In this document: positions 19,485 to 28,001 of the stretch, one piece after another | How the letters are laid out: each line of letters opens with the position of its first letter | Position numbering within the stretch: position 1 is the first letter of the stretch | From: Verrucomicrobia bacterium Tous-C9LFEB | GTDB taxonomy: Bacteria; Verrucomicrobiota; Verrucomicrobiia; Methylacidiphilales; UBA1321 | DNA: 64,000 bases | Direction: 5' to 3' | Assembly: GCA_002304345.1 (NCBI GenBank) | Contig: NEUU01000017.1 | Coordinates: 1 to 64,000 of the forward strand | Made by a program: the position numbers and the translations under genes | Notes under the pieces: generated by a model | What the model was told of the DNA's origin: nothing | The model's input: the letters and a program-made list of their open reading frames with translations, nothing else | The model's database searches: none

Positions 19485-20114
19485 ATGATCATCAAGCCTG
19501 ACGACGTTGTGCTTTTCACCGGTGATAGCATCACCGACTGCGGTCGTAACCGCGAAGACGCCAATCATCTTGGCGCTGGCTACCCGATGCTCGCCGCCGG
19601 GCAACTCTACGCGCAGATCGCCTCCCCCGCGCTCAAGGTGTACAACCGCGGCATCAGCGGCAACCGCGTGTACGATCTCGAAGCGCGGATCGAACCCGAC
19701 CTGCTCGCCCTCAAGCCGACGATCCTCTCCATTTTGATCGGGATCAACGACACGTGGCGTCGTTTCGACAGCAATATGATTTCCGCCACGGCGGACTACA
19801 AGGCCTCGTACCAGCGCATCCTTAGCCGCGTGCAAAAGGAATTGCCCGAGACCCAGATCATCCTGCTCGAACCGTTCCTCCTGCCGGTACCGGAAGATCG
19901 CAAGAACTGGCGCGAAGATCTCGATCCGAAGATCACTGCTGTGCGCGAGCTTTCCATCGAATTCGGTACGGAATACATCCCGTTCGACGGGATCTTTGCC
20001 GAAGCCGCGACTCGTGCCCGGGCTGATTTCTGGTTGCCGGATGGCGTGCACCCGTCACTCGCGGGGCATACGCTCATTGCCGACGCTTGGCTCGACCACG
20101 CCCAGATCGGGTAA
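19485..20114 (+). CDS. SGNH/GDSL hydrolase family protein
   Basis: 209 aa, no signal peptide. All four SGNH blocks are visible: nucleophile Ser in LFTGDSITDCG, Gly/Asn in NRGISGNRVYDLE, Asn in LIGINDTWRRF, and Asp-His in LPDGVHPSLAGH. Members de-esterify lipids, acyl-CoA or acetylated sugars. This compact form with GISGNRV resembles enzymes acting on acetylated carbohydrates, but the substrate is not assignable. It stands alone between repeat-rich gaps. Confidence 0.9.
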   Translation: MIIKPDDVVLFTGDSITDCGRNREDANHLGAGYPMLAAGQLYAQIASPALKVYNRGISGNRVYDLEARIEPDLLALKPTILSILIGINDTWRRFDSNMISATADYKASYQRILSRVQKELPETQIILLEPFLLPVPEDRKNWREDLDPKITAVRELSIEFGTEYIPFDGIFAEAATRARADFWLPDGVHPSLAGHTLIADAWLDHAQIG

Positions 20115-20225
20115 TTCGTGGGGCGTTGCCCCAACCCCCACCAAAGGGAATGATTCCCTTTGGAAACCCCATCTTGGGCCGGATTCACCTTTTACGCAGA
20201 CGTAAAAGAGCGAATCCGGCCCAAA
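20115..20225. repeat. Tandem hairpins downstream of the SGNH gene
   Basis: A pair AAAGGGAA/TTCCCTTT (about 20143-20161) is followed by a long perfect hairpin: TTGGGCCGGATTC (20174-20186) with its complement 20212-20224, and a nested CTTTTACG/CGTAAAAG (20189-20208). The stacked palindromes suggest a REP-type element, and may also stop transcription. Confidence 0.75.
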
Positions 20226-20360
20226 TGGATTTCAAATGCAATGCCATTGCCTTATGCTGGAAGTGGCATAACCGCATAGTCAAAGTATACTGCACAGACT
20301 GCTGTATGCTTTAAAACACTCTAGAGCATTTCAAATAAAACTATAGCCGCTGGTGCCTTG

Positions 20361-20412
20361 CTGTAGGGCGCTTCGGTGAAGCGCCATGGCGGGACACCGT
20401 CTCGCCCTACAG
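20361..20412. repeat. Three-way-junction palindrome
   Basis: The outer stem CTGTAGGGCG/CGCCCTACAG (20361-20370, 20403-20412) encloses two arms, GGCGCTTC/GAAGCGCC (20367-20385) and GGCGGGAC/GTCTCGCC (20388-20406, one G-U pair). The arms share bases with the outer stem, so alternative folds compete. It lies in a gene-free stretch (20226-20500) in which I see no other feature. Confidence 0.7.
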
Positions 20413-20500
20413 AAAACCGATGACATTCGTAACGGCTACAGTAATTCTTAAACAGGCTCTAACAGGTCATTCACCATTCAACTTTGCGAGGACACCGCTT

Positions 20501-20544
20501 AAGGGGCTCAGCCCCTTGAGTGGGGTATGGGGCGAAAGCCCCAT
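20501..20544. terminator. Paired G/C hairpins after the LysM gene
   Basis: AAGGGGC/GCCCCTT (20501-20517) and ATGGGGC-GAAA-GCCCCAT (20527-20544) lie directly downstream of the minus-strand LysM gene. No T-run follows, so a terminator role is likely only by position. Confidence 0.45.
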
Positions 20545-20547
20545 GCG

Positions 20548-20919
20548 CTATTGAGCGGCGGGGACTTTGATGACCTGACCGGGCATCAGCTTATCGTTGG
20601 TCATGCCGTTCAAGGCTTTGATCTTGGCCACGGACGTGCGGTGATCGCGCGCGATCTTCCAGAGCGAGTCGCCGGTAACCACCGTATAATCGACTGCCAT
20701 GACGGTCGTCGTTGTCGTGGTCGTCTGCGTCACCGCGCCATTCGCGGCGGGAGCACTGGCGGTCGGCAGGGTTTCCACCGGCTGCGTCGCGGCCGGAGCA
20801 TTGGCCGGCACAGGCAGATCATTGCCGGAAGCCGTGGTCTTCTTGTCCGCCTCAGAGGACGAACAACCGATGAGAAGCGTGGTCAAACCGATAAGAGCCA
20901 AAGTGCTAAACGATTTCAT
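20548..20919 (-). CDS. LysM-domain lipoprotein
   Basis: 123 aa. Starting at ATG 20919 (GGAG a few bases upstream), the protein has a hydrophobic leader and lipobox LLIGCSS, so it should be lipidated at that Cys. A Pro/Ala/Thr-rich linker of about 50 residues (including a run TQTTTTTTTV) leads to one C-terminal LysM domain (YTVVTGDSLWKIARDHRTSVAKIKALNG), which in the family binds peptidoglycan N-acetylglucosamine chains. It probably tethers the outer membrane or periplasm to the cell wall. No catalytic domain is attached. Confidence 0.9.
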   Translation of the reverse strand: MKSFSTLALIGLTTLLIGCSSSEADKKTTASGNDLPVPANAPAATQPVETLPTASAPAANGAVTQTTTTTTTVMAVDYTVVTGDSLWKIARDHRTSVAKIKALNGMTNDKLMPGQVIKVPAAQ

Positions 20920-20937
20920 GGGCTCCACGATAGACAC

Positions 20938-21692
20938 ATCTCCGCCCGGAACGAAAGCGAGAAATGCACCAGTGTGATACGCGGAGAGGAAAGAATATTC
21001 CCTCTCGCGTCGGTTGTCACGGTGGCAACTTCGCCCTTCCGCAGGTTAATTTTTATCCGGCGACTCCACAATATTTCGCACACGCAGCTCACGTAGCAAA
21101 CCTAACGCAAACGTCTTTCTACCAAACTGTGGTTAAATAGGGGGCGTGCACGACAACTTCCATCGATCCGAGCGGCGAGGGGAATGGCGTTACGGATGGG
21201 TGACAATTTCGATTCTTTGCGCATTACTTTGCGCCGCGAAAACACCGGATCAGGAGCTTAGAAAAACTGGTGACGTTCGGAGCGGTTGGGAGCGTGAGTT
21301 TCAACAAAATTTCAAACCAGGCCGATCTCATTCCTCTCTTTCGGACATGAAAAATCAAACTACCAGATGGTCGCAAATCTCGATTTATTTCAAAGAACTA
21401 TAGCGTTATAGTTTTAAATTTGATGCTGTAACAAGTCCGTTTTTAATCAAAAAATGCCTTAAATTGTGATTTATTATGGATTTTAATATTTTCCGCAACC
21501 CGCTGTCAGCGATAAGTTTTTCATACTTTTTAGGGTGTTTCTCGACAAAAAGACTTGCCAATTTTGGGTCATCGCGGGATGGTTTTTTCTTCGCTTCCGG
21601 CCTCGGTAGTTAAAATCGTATTTGACGCAACGGTGCACTCGCGGTGTCCGGCGTCGAGCGGGACGGGGAGCGAACTGAAAAAGGACTTTTAA
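20938..21692. other. Long intergenic region before the fatty-acid genes
   Basis: 755 bp with no firm gene. A weak reading frame on plus (21146-21403, 85 codons) has no SD site and no recognisable domain. The last 280 bp are AT-rich and probably hold the fabD promoter; AAAGGAC lies just before fabD. A hairpin GAGAGG/CCCTCTC near 20983-21005 may be a terminator remnant. Confidence 0.5.
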
Positions 21693-22625
21693 ATGCATAG
21701 AAAACGGGCGTTGATTTTTTCCGGGCAGGGAGCCCAGTGCGTTGGTATGGGCGCGGATTTGCTGGAGCATAGTGCCGCCGTGCGTCATCTCTATAACGAA
21801 GCGGACGATACCCTGAAGTTCCCCCTCAGCCAGTATTGCTTCGAGGGACCGCAGGAGAAGTTGACCGAAACCGCCGTGTGCCAACCGGCGCTTTATGTGC
21901 ACGGTCTCGCCTTGCTTGCCTTGGTCAAGGAGCACCACCCCCATTTCCGGTTCGCTGCCACGGCGGGGCTTTCCCTCGGGGAATACACCGCGCATGCCGC
22001 GGCGGGGACGTTTGATTTTGCCACCGGTCTGAAGCTTGTTTTCCATCGCGGACGCCTCATGCAGGAAGCCTGCGATGCCACGCGCGGCGGGATGCTTGCC
22101 CTCGTCGGCGCGACGGCGGAACAGGGACGCGAAATTGCCCACGCGGTCGATCTCGATGCGGCGAACTTCAATGCCCCCGGTCAAGTGGTTCTCTCCGGCG
22201 ACGAGCGCAAGATCCCGGCCGCCATCGAAGCGGCCAAGCAGATGGGAATTCGCAAGGCCATTCCGCTCAAGGTGGCGGGAGCCTATCATTCCCGCCTGAT
22301 GAAGAAGGCGCAGGACGGCCTGCGTCCCTACCTCGACGAAGCAAAGATTTCCAATCCCCCCATGCCCGTCATGGCGAATATCTCGGGACAGGAAATTGCG
22401 GAACCCGCCGCGATCCGCGACGCGCTTTCCGCGCAGGTCTGCGGCAGCGTGTTGTGGGAGGATTGCATCCGCTCGCTCATCGCCCTGGGAATTACCGAAT
22501 TCATCGAGTTCGGACCCGGCGGCGTTCTCGCGGGAATGGTGAAACGGATTGACCCCGCGGTCCATTGTCTCTCTATTGGCACCTACGCAAATTACAAGGA
22601 ACATAGTCATGTCTTCGCTCAATAA
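21693..22625 (+). CDS. fabD: Malonyl-CoA:ACP transacylase
   Basis: 310 aa. It loads malonyl groups onto acyl carrier protein to start fatty-acid elongation. Motifs: FSGQGAQCVGMG at the N-terminus, nucleophile Ser in AGLSLGEYTAH, the Arg site LVFHRGRLMQEA, and the catalytic His in VAGAYHSRLM. The start ATG follows AAAGGAC. It overlaps fabG by 17 bp, and the order fabD-fabG-acpP-fabF is the classic fatty-acid synthesis cluster (fabH is absent here). Confidence 0.95.
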   Translation: MHRKRALIFSGQGAQCVGMGADLLEHSAAVRHLYNEADDTLKFPLSQYCFEGPQEKLTETAVCQPALYVHGLALLALVKEHHPHFRFAATAGLSLGEYTAHAAAGTFDFATGLKLVFHRGRLMQEACDATRGGMLALVGATAEQGREIAHAVDLDAANFNAPGQVVLSGDERKIPAAIEAAKQMGIRKAIPLKVAGAYHSRLMKKAQDGLRPYLDEAKISNPPMPVMANISGQEIAEPAAIRDALSAQVCGSVLWEDCIRSLIALGITEFIEFGPGGVLAGMVKRIDPAVHCLSIGTYANYKEHSHVFAQ

Positions 22626-23352
22626 TAAAAAAGCCCTCGTGACCGGTGCCAGCCGCGGCCTGGGTCGCGCCATCGCGGTGCGCCTCGCCAAAGCCGGAGC
22701 CGACGTGGCCTGCATCAGCCGCTCCGTCGAGTCGGTCGCGCAGACCGTGGAAGAAATCAACGCCCTCGGACGCAAGGCCAAGGGCTACGCCGTGGACGTC
22801 GCGGACGGTGCCGCTGTCGAGACCGCCGTGGGCGAGATCGCCACGGAATTCGGCGCGATTGATATCCTCGTGAACAACGCCGGGGTCACCCGCGACGGCC
22901 TGCTCATGCGCATGAGCTCGGACGACTGGGATGCCGTCATCAACACCAATCTCAAGGGCGCATTCCACTGGACCAAGCCGGTGAGCCGCCTCATGGCCAA
23001 GCAACGCGCCGGCAAGATCGTCAATATTGCCAGCGTCATTGGATTGATCGGCAATGCCGGTCAGGCCAATTACGCCGCCTCCAAGGCGGGTCTCATCGGC
23101 TTCAGCAAATCGGTTGCCAAGGAGTTCGCGTCACGCGGTATCACTTGCAATGTGGTCTGTCCCGGCTTTATTGACACCGATATGACCAAGGTCCTGTCGG
23201 AAGAGATTAAGAAAAAACTCTTGGAGCGCATTCCGCTGCAGCGATTTGGGCAGCCGGAAGACGTCTCCGGAGTTGTAGAATTTCTGTGCAGTCAGGCAGC
23301 GGATTACGTTACCGGACAGGTAGTTACGGTCGACGGCGGTATGGTCATCTAA
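22609..23352 (+). CDS. fabG: 3-oxoacyl-ACP reductase
   Basis: 247 aa, a short-chain dehydrogenase that reduces 3-ketoacyl-ACP with NADPH. The cofactor site is TGASRGLGRAIA (about 10-21), NNAG is present, and the catalytic Ser-Tyr-Lys are in IVNIASVIGLIGNAGQANYAASK. The C-terminus (AADYVTGQVVTVDGGMVI) is typical. ATG 22609, preceded by AAGGA, is the start; it lies inside the end of fabD, pointing to coupled translation. Confidence 0.95.
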   Translation: MSSLNNKKALVTGASRGLGRAIAVRLAKAGADVACISRSVESVAQTVEEINALGRKAKGYAVDVADGAAVETAVGEIATEFGAIDILVNNAGVTRDGLLMRMSSDDWDAVINTNLKGAFHWTKPVSRLMAKQRAGKIVNIASVIGLIGNAGQANYAASKAGLIGFSKSVAKEFASRGITCNVVCPGFIDTDMTKVLSEEIKKKLLERIPLQRFGQPEDVSGVVEFLCSQAADYVTGQVVTVDGGMVI

Positions 23353-23442
23353 CCCAAGGATAAAAAAAAAGAAAATTTTTGTTGCCAAAGATAGGCGAGA
23401 GCCTTACTAACGCACCATCACTTTTACAGGAGATAAGATTTT

Positions 23443-23688
23443 ATGGCAGAAAAAACGATCGAAGAGAAGGTAAAGGACATCATCGTCGAGCAACTCGGCG
23501 TCAACCCCGAACAGGTCACCATCACCGCCAAGTTCATTGAAGACTTGGGCGCGGACTCCCTCGACACCGTCGAGCTGGTCATGGCCTTTGAGGAAGAGTT
23601 CAACGTCGAAGTGCCGGATGAAGAAGCCGAAAAGCTTCAGACCGTCGGCGACGTCATCAAGTACATCGAAGAAAAAGGCAGCAAGTAA
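23443..23688 (+). CDS. acpP: Acyl carrier protein
   Basis: 81 aa, strongly acidic, four-helix ACP fold. Ser39 in [20 protein letters not shown] is the phosphopantetheine attachment site. An excellent SD (AGGAGA) stands 9-10 bases before the ATG, fitting a highly expressed protein. A 90-bp gap from fabG and a strong terminator after it suggest separate control of its abundant message. Confidence 0.97.
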   Translation: MAEKTIEEKVKDIIVEQLGVNPEQVTITAKFIEDLGADSLDTVELVMAFEEEFNVEVPDEEAEKLQTVGDVIKYIEEKGSK

Positions 23689-23705
23689 TTAGCTGTAAGA
23701 ATCGT

Positions 23706-23739
23706 GCGAAAAGGCACCCTTTCATGGGTGCCTTTTTGC
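23706..23739. terminator. Rho-independent terminator after acpP
   Basis: Stem AAAAGGCACCC / GGGTGCCTTTTT with a 6-nt loop, flanked by A and T runs, so it can work in both directions. It separates acpP from fabF, 18 bp downstream. Confidence 0.92.
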
Positions 23740-23756
23740 TTCAACCACTTTAGCAC

Positions 23757-25001
23757 ATGAGTTATCGTCGGGTAGTCATCACCGGCATGGGCGCGGTTAC
23801 GCCCTTGGGAAACGACGTGCCCACCACCTGGTCGCAGCTGATCGCTGGCCAGAGCGGCATTGGGACCATTACGGCCTTCGACGCGAGCGCCTACGATTGC
23901 CGCTTCGCGGGTGAAGTGAAGAACTTCGAACCGGCCAAACATTTTAACACCCCCAAGGACGCCCGCCGTTCGGACCGTTACGTCCAACTGGCCATGGCCG
24001 CTTCGAAGGAAGCTGTCGCCCAAGCCAAGCTCAAGGACGCCAATCTCGATTTTGATCGCATCGGCGTGATGATCGGCTCCGGCATTGGTGGACTCGGATC
24101 ACTTTCCGAACAGCACCAGATTCTCCTCGCGAAGGGACCGGGCCGTGTCTCGCCCTTCATGATCCCGATGATGATCAGCAACATGGCCTCGGGCATCATC
24201 TCCATGGAATTTGGCTACCGCGGCCCGAACTTCGCCGTGGTCACCGCCTGCGCGACCGCCAATCAATGTATCGGCGAGGCCTGGCGTATTATTCGCACCG
24301 GCGATGCCGACGCGATCGTGGCCGGTGGCAGTGAAGCCGCCGTTGTCCCGCTCGGTATTGGTGGTTTTGCCGCCATGAAGGCCCTCAGCACCCGCAACGA
24401 CGAGCCCACCCGCGCTTCCCGTCCGTTTGACAAGGACCGCGACGGTTTTGTCATGGGTGAAGGCGCTGGCGTTGTCGTTTTGGAAGAACTCGAGCACGCG
24501 GTTCGCCGCGGCGCCCACATCCTCGCCGAGTTGACCGGTTACGGCATCACGGCGGATGCGTACCACATGACCTCCCCGTCGCCCGAAGGCGCAGGCGGAG
24601 CCCGTGCGGTCATCTCCGCTCTCAAGCACGCCCAGCTCAACCCCGAGCAGATCGATTACATCAACGCCCACGGCACCTCCACGGGGCAGGGCGACATCTG
24701 CGAAACGCAGGGCATCAAGAGCGTCTTTGGTCAATACGCCAAGAAAGTCATGGTCAGCTCGACGAAGTCGATGACCGGCCACTTGCTCGGCGCGGCGGGC
24801 TCCGTCGAACTCATTGCCTGTATCAAGGCGATCGAGACCGGCGTCGTTCCCCCGACCATCAATCTTGATAATCCCGATCCCGAGTGCGACCTCGACTACG
24901 TGCCCAACAAGGCCCGCGAAGCCAAGGTTACCCGCGCGCTGAACAACTCGTTCGGCTTCGGCGGACACAACGCCTCGGTGATTGTTGAGAAATTCGTTTG
25001 A
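23757..25001 (+). CDS. fabF: Beta-ketoacyl-ACP synthase II
   Basis: 414 aa, a condensing enzyme that extends acyl-ACP by two carbons from malonyl-ACP. The Cys-His-His triad is visible: Cys in VTACATANQCIG, His in NAHGTSTGQGD, His in KSMTGHLLGAAG. The C-terminal NNSFGFGGHNASVI loop is intact. There is no strong SD before ATG 23757, which follows the acpP terminator directly, so translation may start inefficiently or from a leaderless transcript. Confidence 0.96.
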   Translation: MSYRRVVITGMGAVTPLGNDVPTTWSQLIAGQSGIGTITAFDASAYDCRFAGEVKNFEPAKHFNTPKDARRSDRYVQLAMAASKEAVAQAKLKDANLDFDRIGVMIGSGIGGLGSLSEQHQILLAKGPGRVSPFMIPMMISNMASGIISMEFGYRGPNFAVVTACATANQCIGEAWRIIRTGDADAIVAGGSEAAVVPLGIGGFAAMKALSTRNDEPTRASRPFDKDRDGFVMGEGAGVVVLEELEHAVRRGAHILAELTGYGITADAYHMTSPSPEGAGGARAVISALKHAQLNPEQIDYINAHGTSTGQGDICETQGIKSVFGQYAKKVMVSSTKSMTGHLLGAAGSVELIACIKAIETGVVPPTINLDNPDPECDLDYVPNKAREAKVTRALNNSFGFGGHNASVIVEKFV

Positions 25002-25038
25002 TACTCACCCCGATTCACGTATACTCCTAAGCTCCCTT

Positions 25039-25287
25039 ATGAAAGCCGATACACATCCTGATTACATCGAGACGACCATTACCTGCGCCTGCGGCACAGT
25101 GTACAACACCCGCTCGACCAAGCAAAACCTCCGTATCGGTATCTGCGCCGCTTGCCACCCGTTCTTTACTGGTCAGCAAAAGTTCGTTGATACCGCCGGA
25201 CGCGTTGAGAAATTTACCCGTCGCTTCGGCGCCACCCGCATGGCGGGCAAAGGCACTGCCGCTGCGGTTGCCTCCAAGAAGAAATAG
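25039..25287 (+). CDS. rpmE: 50S ribosomal protein L31, zinc-binding type
   Basis: 82 aa. The family pattern is complete: four zinc ligands at Cys16, Cys18 (CACG) and Cys36, Cys39 (CAACHPF), then FTGQQKFVDTAGRVEKFTRRF. A C-terminal Ala/Lys tail (GKGTAAAVASKKK) extends beyond the E. coli length of 70 residues. Start ATG 25039; an in-frame ATG upstream at 24982 overlaps the fabF end and adds unrelated residues. The C+ form implies that zinc limitation would call for a C- paralog elsewhere. Confidence 0.95.
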   Translation: MKADTHPDYIETTITCACGTVYNTRSTKQNLRIGICAACHPFFTGQQKFVDTAGRVEKFTRRFGATRMAGKGTAAAVASKKK

Positions 25288-25298
25288 CTTCTGTGCCC

Positions 25299-25340
25299 AA
25301 AGGGTGACTAGGCCTGTTACAGGTCGAGTCACCCTTTTTG
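25299..25340 (+). terminator. Rho-independent terminator after rpmE
   Basis: Stem AAAGGGTGAC / GTCACCCTTT (25299-25308, 25328-25337) with a nested CCTG/CAGG arm, followed by TTTTTG TTTTT. A typical strong terminator. Confidence 0.92.
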
Positions 25341-25353
25341 TTTTTCAATACAG

Positions 25354-25430
25354 TTTTGACGAAATTAACGGAATTAACAAAATTGGGGGGAAGACGTTTG
25401 GAATCCCCTGTCATTTAATTTCGTCAAAAA
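25354..25430. repeat. Dispersed AT-rich palindrome, copy 3 (short right arm)
   Basis: The left arm 25357-25384 has the same core as copies at 5549 and 9811. The right arm keeps only about 15 bp (25415-25429). It ends ten bases before the prfA start codon, so it is part of that gene's leader. Confidence 0.88.
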
Positions 25431-25440
25431 ATTCTTACCT

Positions 25441-26517
25441 ATGGATCTCAAGCCGCACATCGAGCGATTTCGCAGACGGTTCACCGAATTGGAAGCCGAG
25501 TTGGCCAAACCCGACCTCTACTCCAATGCGAGCCGCGCCCAGGAATTGACCCGCGAACACTCGCGTCTCAAACAGACGCTGGCCGATGCCGCTCGCTGGA
25601 CCAAGCTCGAGGAAGAAATCGTTGCCGCCGAGGACATGCTCAAGAGCGGCGAACCGCAACTCGCTGAGATGGCGGAAGAAGAACTTCGTTCTCTTCGTCC
25701 TGCGTCCGAAAAAGTGCAGCAGGCGATCCGTTACGCCATCATCCCGCCGGACGAAGCCGATTCGCGCAACACCATCGTGGAAATTCGCGCGGGCACCGGT
25801 GGCAATGAAGCCGCCTTGTTCGCGGCCGATCTTTACCGCATGTACACCCGCTATGCCGAACGTCACGGCTGGAAGTGCGAAACGATGGAGTACAGCCCCG
25901 CCGATCTCGGTGGCGTGAAGGAAGTCATTTTTCAGGTCAACGGCGAAGACGTTTTCAAAAAGCTCCGCTACGAAAGCGGCGTGCATCGCGTGCAACGCGT
26001 GCCGGCCACGGAAGCGCAGGGCCGCATTCACACGTCCACCGCCACGGTGGCCGTATTGCCGGAAGCGAAGGAAGTCGATCTCGTCATCAAGCCGGAGGAA
26101 CTCCGCGTGGAAGTCTGTCGCTCGGGCGGTCCCGGTGGACAGGGCGTGAATACGACGGACTCCGCCGTTCAGATTTTGCATATCCCCACCGGCACCATCG
26201 TCCGCTGTCAGGATGGCCGCTCGCAGATCAAGAATCGCGAAAAGGCGATGGGTGTTTTGCGCGCCCGACTACTCGAGGTCAAACGCAACGAGGAAGAAGC
26301 CAAGTACGCGGAACATCGTCGCAGTCAGATCGGTCGCGGCGATCGCAACGAAAAGATTCGCACTTACAATTTCCCGCAGAACCGCATCACCGATCACCGG
26401 ATTAATTACACCGCGCACAATTTGCCTGAGACCCTCGACGGCGATCTCGATGATCTCATCGAGAAATTGATTTCCACCGTGCTCGAAGAGAAGCTCGCTG
26501 AAATCGAAAAAGTCTAG
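25441..26517 (+). CDS. prfA: Peptide chain release factor 1
   Basis: 358 aa, the usual length. It reads UAA/UAG and releases the finished chain. The GGQ loop is in [18 protein letters not shown] (near residue 230), and the stop-reading region is [14 protein letters not shown] (PAT at the tripeptide position, PxT in RF1). The N-terminal coiled region and a C-terminal DHRINYT-type segment are normal. The usual partner prmC, which methylates the GGQ glutamine, does not follow here. Its leader holds copy 3 of the AT-rich palindrome and lacks a clear SD. Confidence 0.95.
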   Translation: MDLKPHIERFRRRFTELEAELAKPDLYSNASRAQELTREHSRLKQTLADAARWTKLEEEIVAAEDMLKSGEPQLAEMAEEELRSLRPASEKVQQAIRYAIIPPDEADSRNTIVEIRAGTGGNEAALFAADLYRMYTRYAERHGWKCETMEYSPADLGGVKEVIFQVNGEDVFKKLRYESGVHRVQRVPATEAQGRIHTSTATVAVLPEAKEVDLVIKPEELRVEVCRSGGPGGQGVNTTDSAVQILHIPTGTIVRCQDGRSQIKNREKAMGVLRARLLEVKRNEEEAKYAEHRRSQIGRGDRNEKIRTYNFPQNRITDHRINYTAHNLPETLDGDLDDLIEKLISTVLEEKLAEIEKV

Positions 26518-26533
26518 GCAGTTGTTATAATCG

Positions 26534-27985
26534 CTAGATCGCAGTCATCTCGGCCAGCAGTTCGTTCAGTGGTACCGTCACGAACGAACTTGCCGTGTCA
26601 GACATGGCGTAGGGGAGGATGAGAATGCCTCCATGTACGAGCGCCCCGCAGCTATAGACCACGTTCGGCACATAGCCTTCGCGCTCGGTTTCGTTGGGGG
26701 TGAGCAACGGCTGCTTCAAGCGTCCAATGACCCGCTCGGGATTCTCCCGGTCCAGCAGGATCGCGCCGATGGAGTATTTGCGCATCGGTCCCACACCATG
26801 GGTAAGCACCAGCCAGCCCGCGTCCGTTTCGATGGGCGAACCGCAGTTGCCGAGCTGGAGAAATTCCCACGAGTAGGTGGGCTTGAGCAGCGGAATCTTC
26901 GTATGCCAGAAGTGCAACTCCTCCGAAAACATGATGTAGAGATTTTCCCCATCCTGACGCGAAAGCGTGGCGTAGCGTCCGTTGATTTTTCGCGGGAAAA
27001 GAGCCATGCCCTTATTCTGCACTTCGGGTCCGTTCAAGGTGGAGATGTGGAAATGCGAGAAGTCCCGCGTTTCCAGTAATTGCGGAATCGTGACGCGTCC
27101 ATCGTACGCGGTGTAGGTCGCGAGATAAGTGATGGAACCATCCTCCTCCGTGAAGCGCACGAAGCGGGCATCCTCGATGCCGTTGGATTCATTCGGGGAG
27201 TGGGGGAAAATGATGCGCTCGGTAATCGGTTGGTCGGGCGTGTAGACGACCTCGTAGTTGGAGAGGGCGAGATTAATCATGCGGCTCGCGCTTCGATCGA
27301 ATTCGGAATTGCGGTGCCGGGCATGACGACGCAGGAACGTGATTTCCTGGGTGAGTTCATCCACCGTAAAATTCGCACCCATGTTGCTGAGAATGACATC
27401 CGAAACGGTATCGGCGACGCCGAGTTCCTGTAGTTTTCGCCAGAACAACGTCTTGTCATAGGAGGCATGTGGGATGTGTTCGGGTGTGGTGACGAATCGC
27501 GTGGGGGTATCGACGACGATATGTCCGGTTTCATTGACAGTCCCGGTGCGGAAGGTGATGGAGGAAAGATGACCTTCCCCCGTGGCGCGCAGGCTGAGAA
27601 TAAAACGCAGGACACCGTCTGGCAGTCTGGTTTGATCCGGGTGCGGAATGATCGAAGGGTTGAACAGTGCGGCCGCTTCGAGGGAATACTCCTGCGTGAA
27701 GTAGGAGCCAATCAGGAGCTGACGTTGTTCCGAGAGTGGTTGATTGGTGGGCAGGAGATGCTGCACCGCCTGAAAGCGAACGAGAAAGTAATCGCGCAGC
27801 CGTTGGTGGCGCGTGTGGAACTCCGCGAGTACTTGCGTGAGCGTCACTCCGACCTCTTCCTCTGACAAAGCCAGGACGCGCGAGAGCACGCGCAGGCAGC
27901 GTTGGTCATCGAGAAAGTTGAGCGGACGAAAGAGCACCCGTGCGGGGTCAGGTTTTAAAACAATGCCGGTACGTTGGACGTTCAT
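26534..27985 (-). CDS. Glycoside hydrolase family 130 (mannoside phosphorylase-like)
   Basis: 483 aa. GH130 enzymes are five-bladed propellers that cleave beta-mannosides with inorganic phosphate (some hydrolyse). Typical blocks are NGIEDARFVRFTEEDGSITYLATYTAYDGR and GNCGSPIETDAGWLVLTHGVGPMRKYSIGAILLD, and EGYVPNVVYSCGALVHGG near the end. An N-terminal extension of about 180 residues precedes the propeller, as in long GH130 subgroups. It follows a large GT4 glycosyltransferase by 16 bp on the same strand. The pair likely makes and recycles a beta-linked mannose glycan or glucan, but the substrate is not known. It converges with prfA. Confidence 0.85.
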   Translation of the reverse strand: MNVQRTGIVLKPDPARVLFRPLNFLDDQRCLRVLSRVLALSEEEVGVTLTQVLAEFHTRHQRLRDYFLVRFQAVQHLLPTNQPLSEQRQLLIGSYFTQEYSLEAAALFNPSIIPHPDQTRLPDGVLRFILSLRATGEGHLSSITFRTGTVNETGHIVVDTPTRFVTTPEHIPHASYDKTLFWRKLQELGVADTVSDVILSNMGANFTVDELTQEITFLRRHARHRNSEFDRSASRMINLALSNYEVVYTPDQPITERIIFPHSPNESNGIEDARFVRFTEEDGSITYLATYTAYDGRVTIPQLLETRDFSHFHISTLNGPEVQNKGMALFPRKINGRYATLSRQDGENLYIMFSEELHFWHTKIPLLKPTYSWEFLQLGNCGSPIETDAGWLVLTHGVGPMRKYSIGAILLDRENPERVIGRLKQPLLTPNETEREGYVPNVVYSCGALVHGGILILPYAMSDTASSFVTVPLNELLAEMTAI

Positions 27986-28001
27986 GCTGGATAAGAGAAA
28001 A

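Noticed and set aside
21146-21403. 85-aa plus frame before fabD
   Set aside because: No SD site, no domain, unusual composition; left as intergenic.
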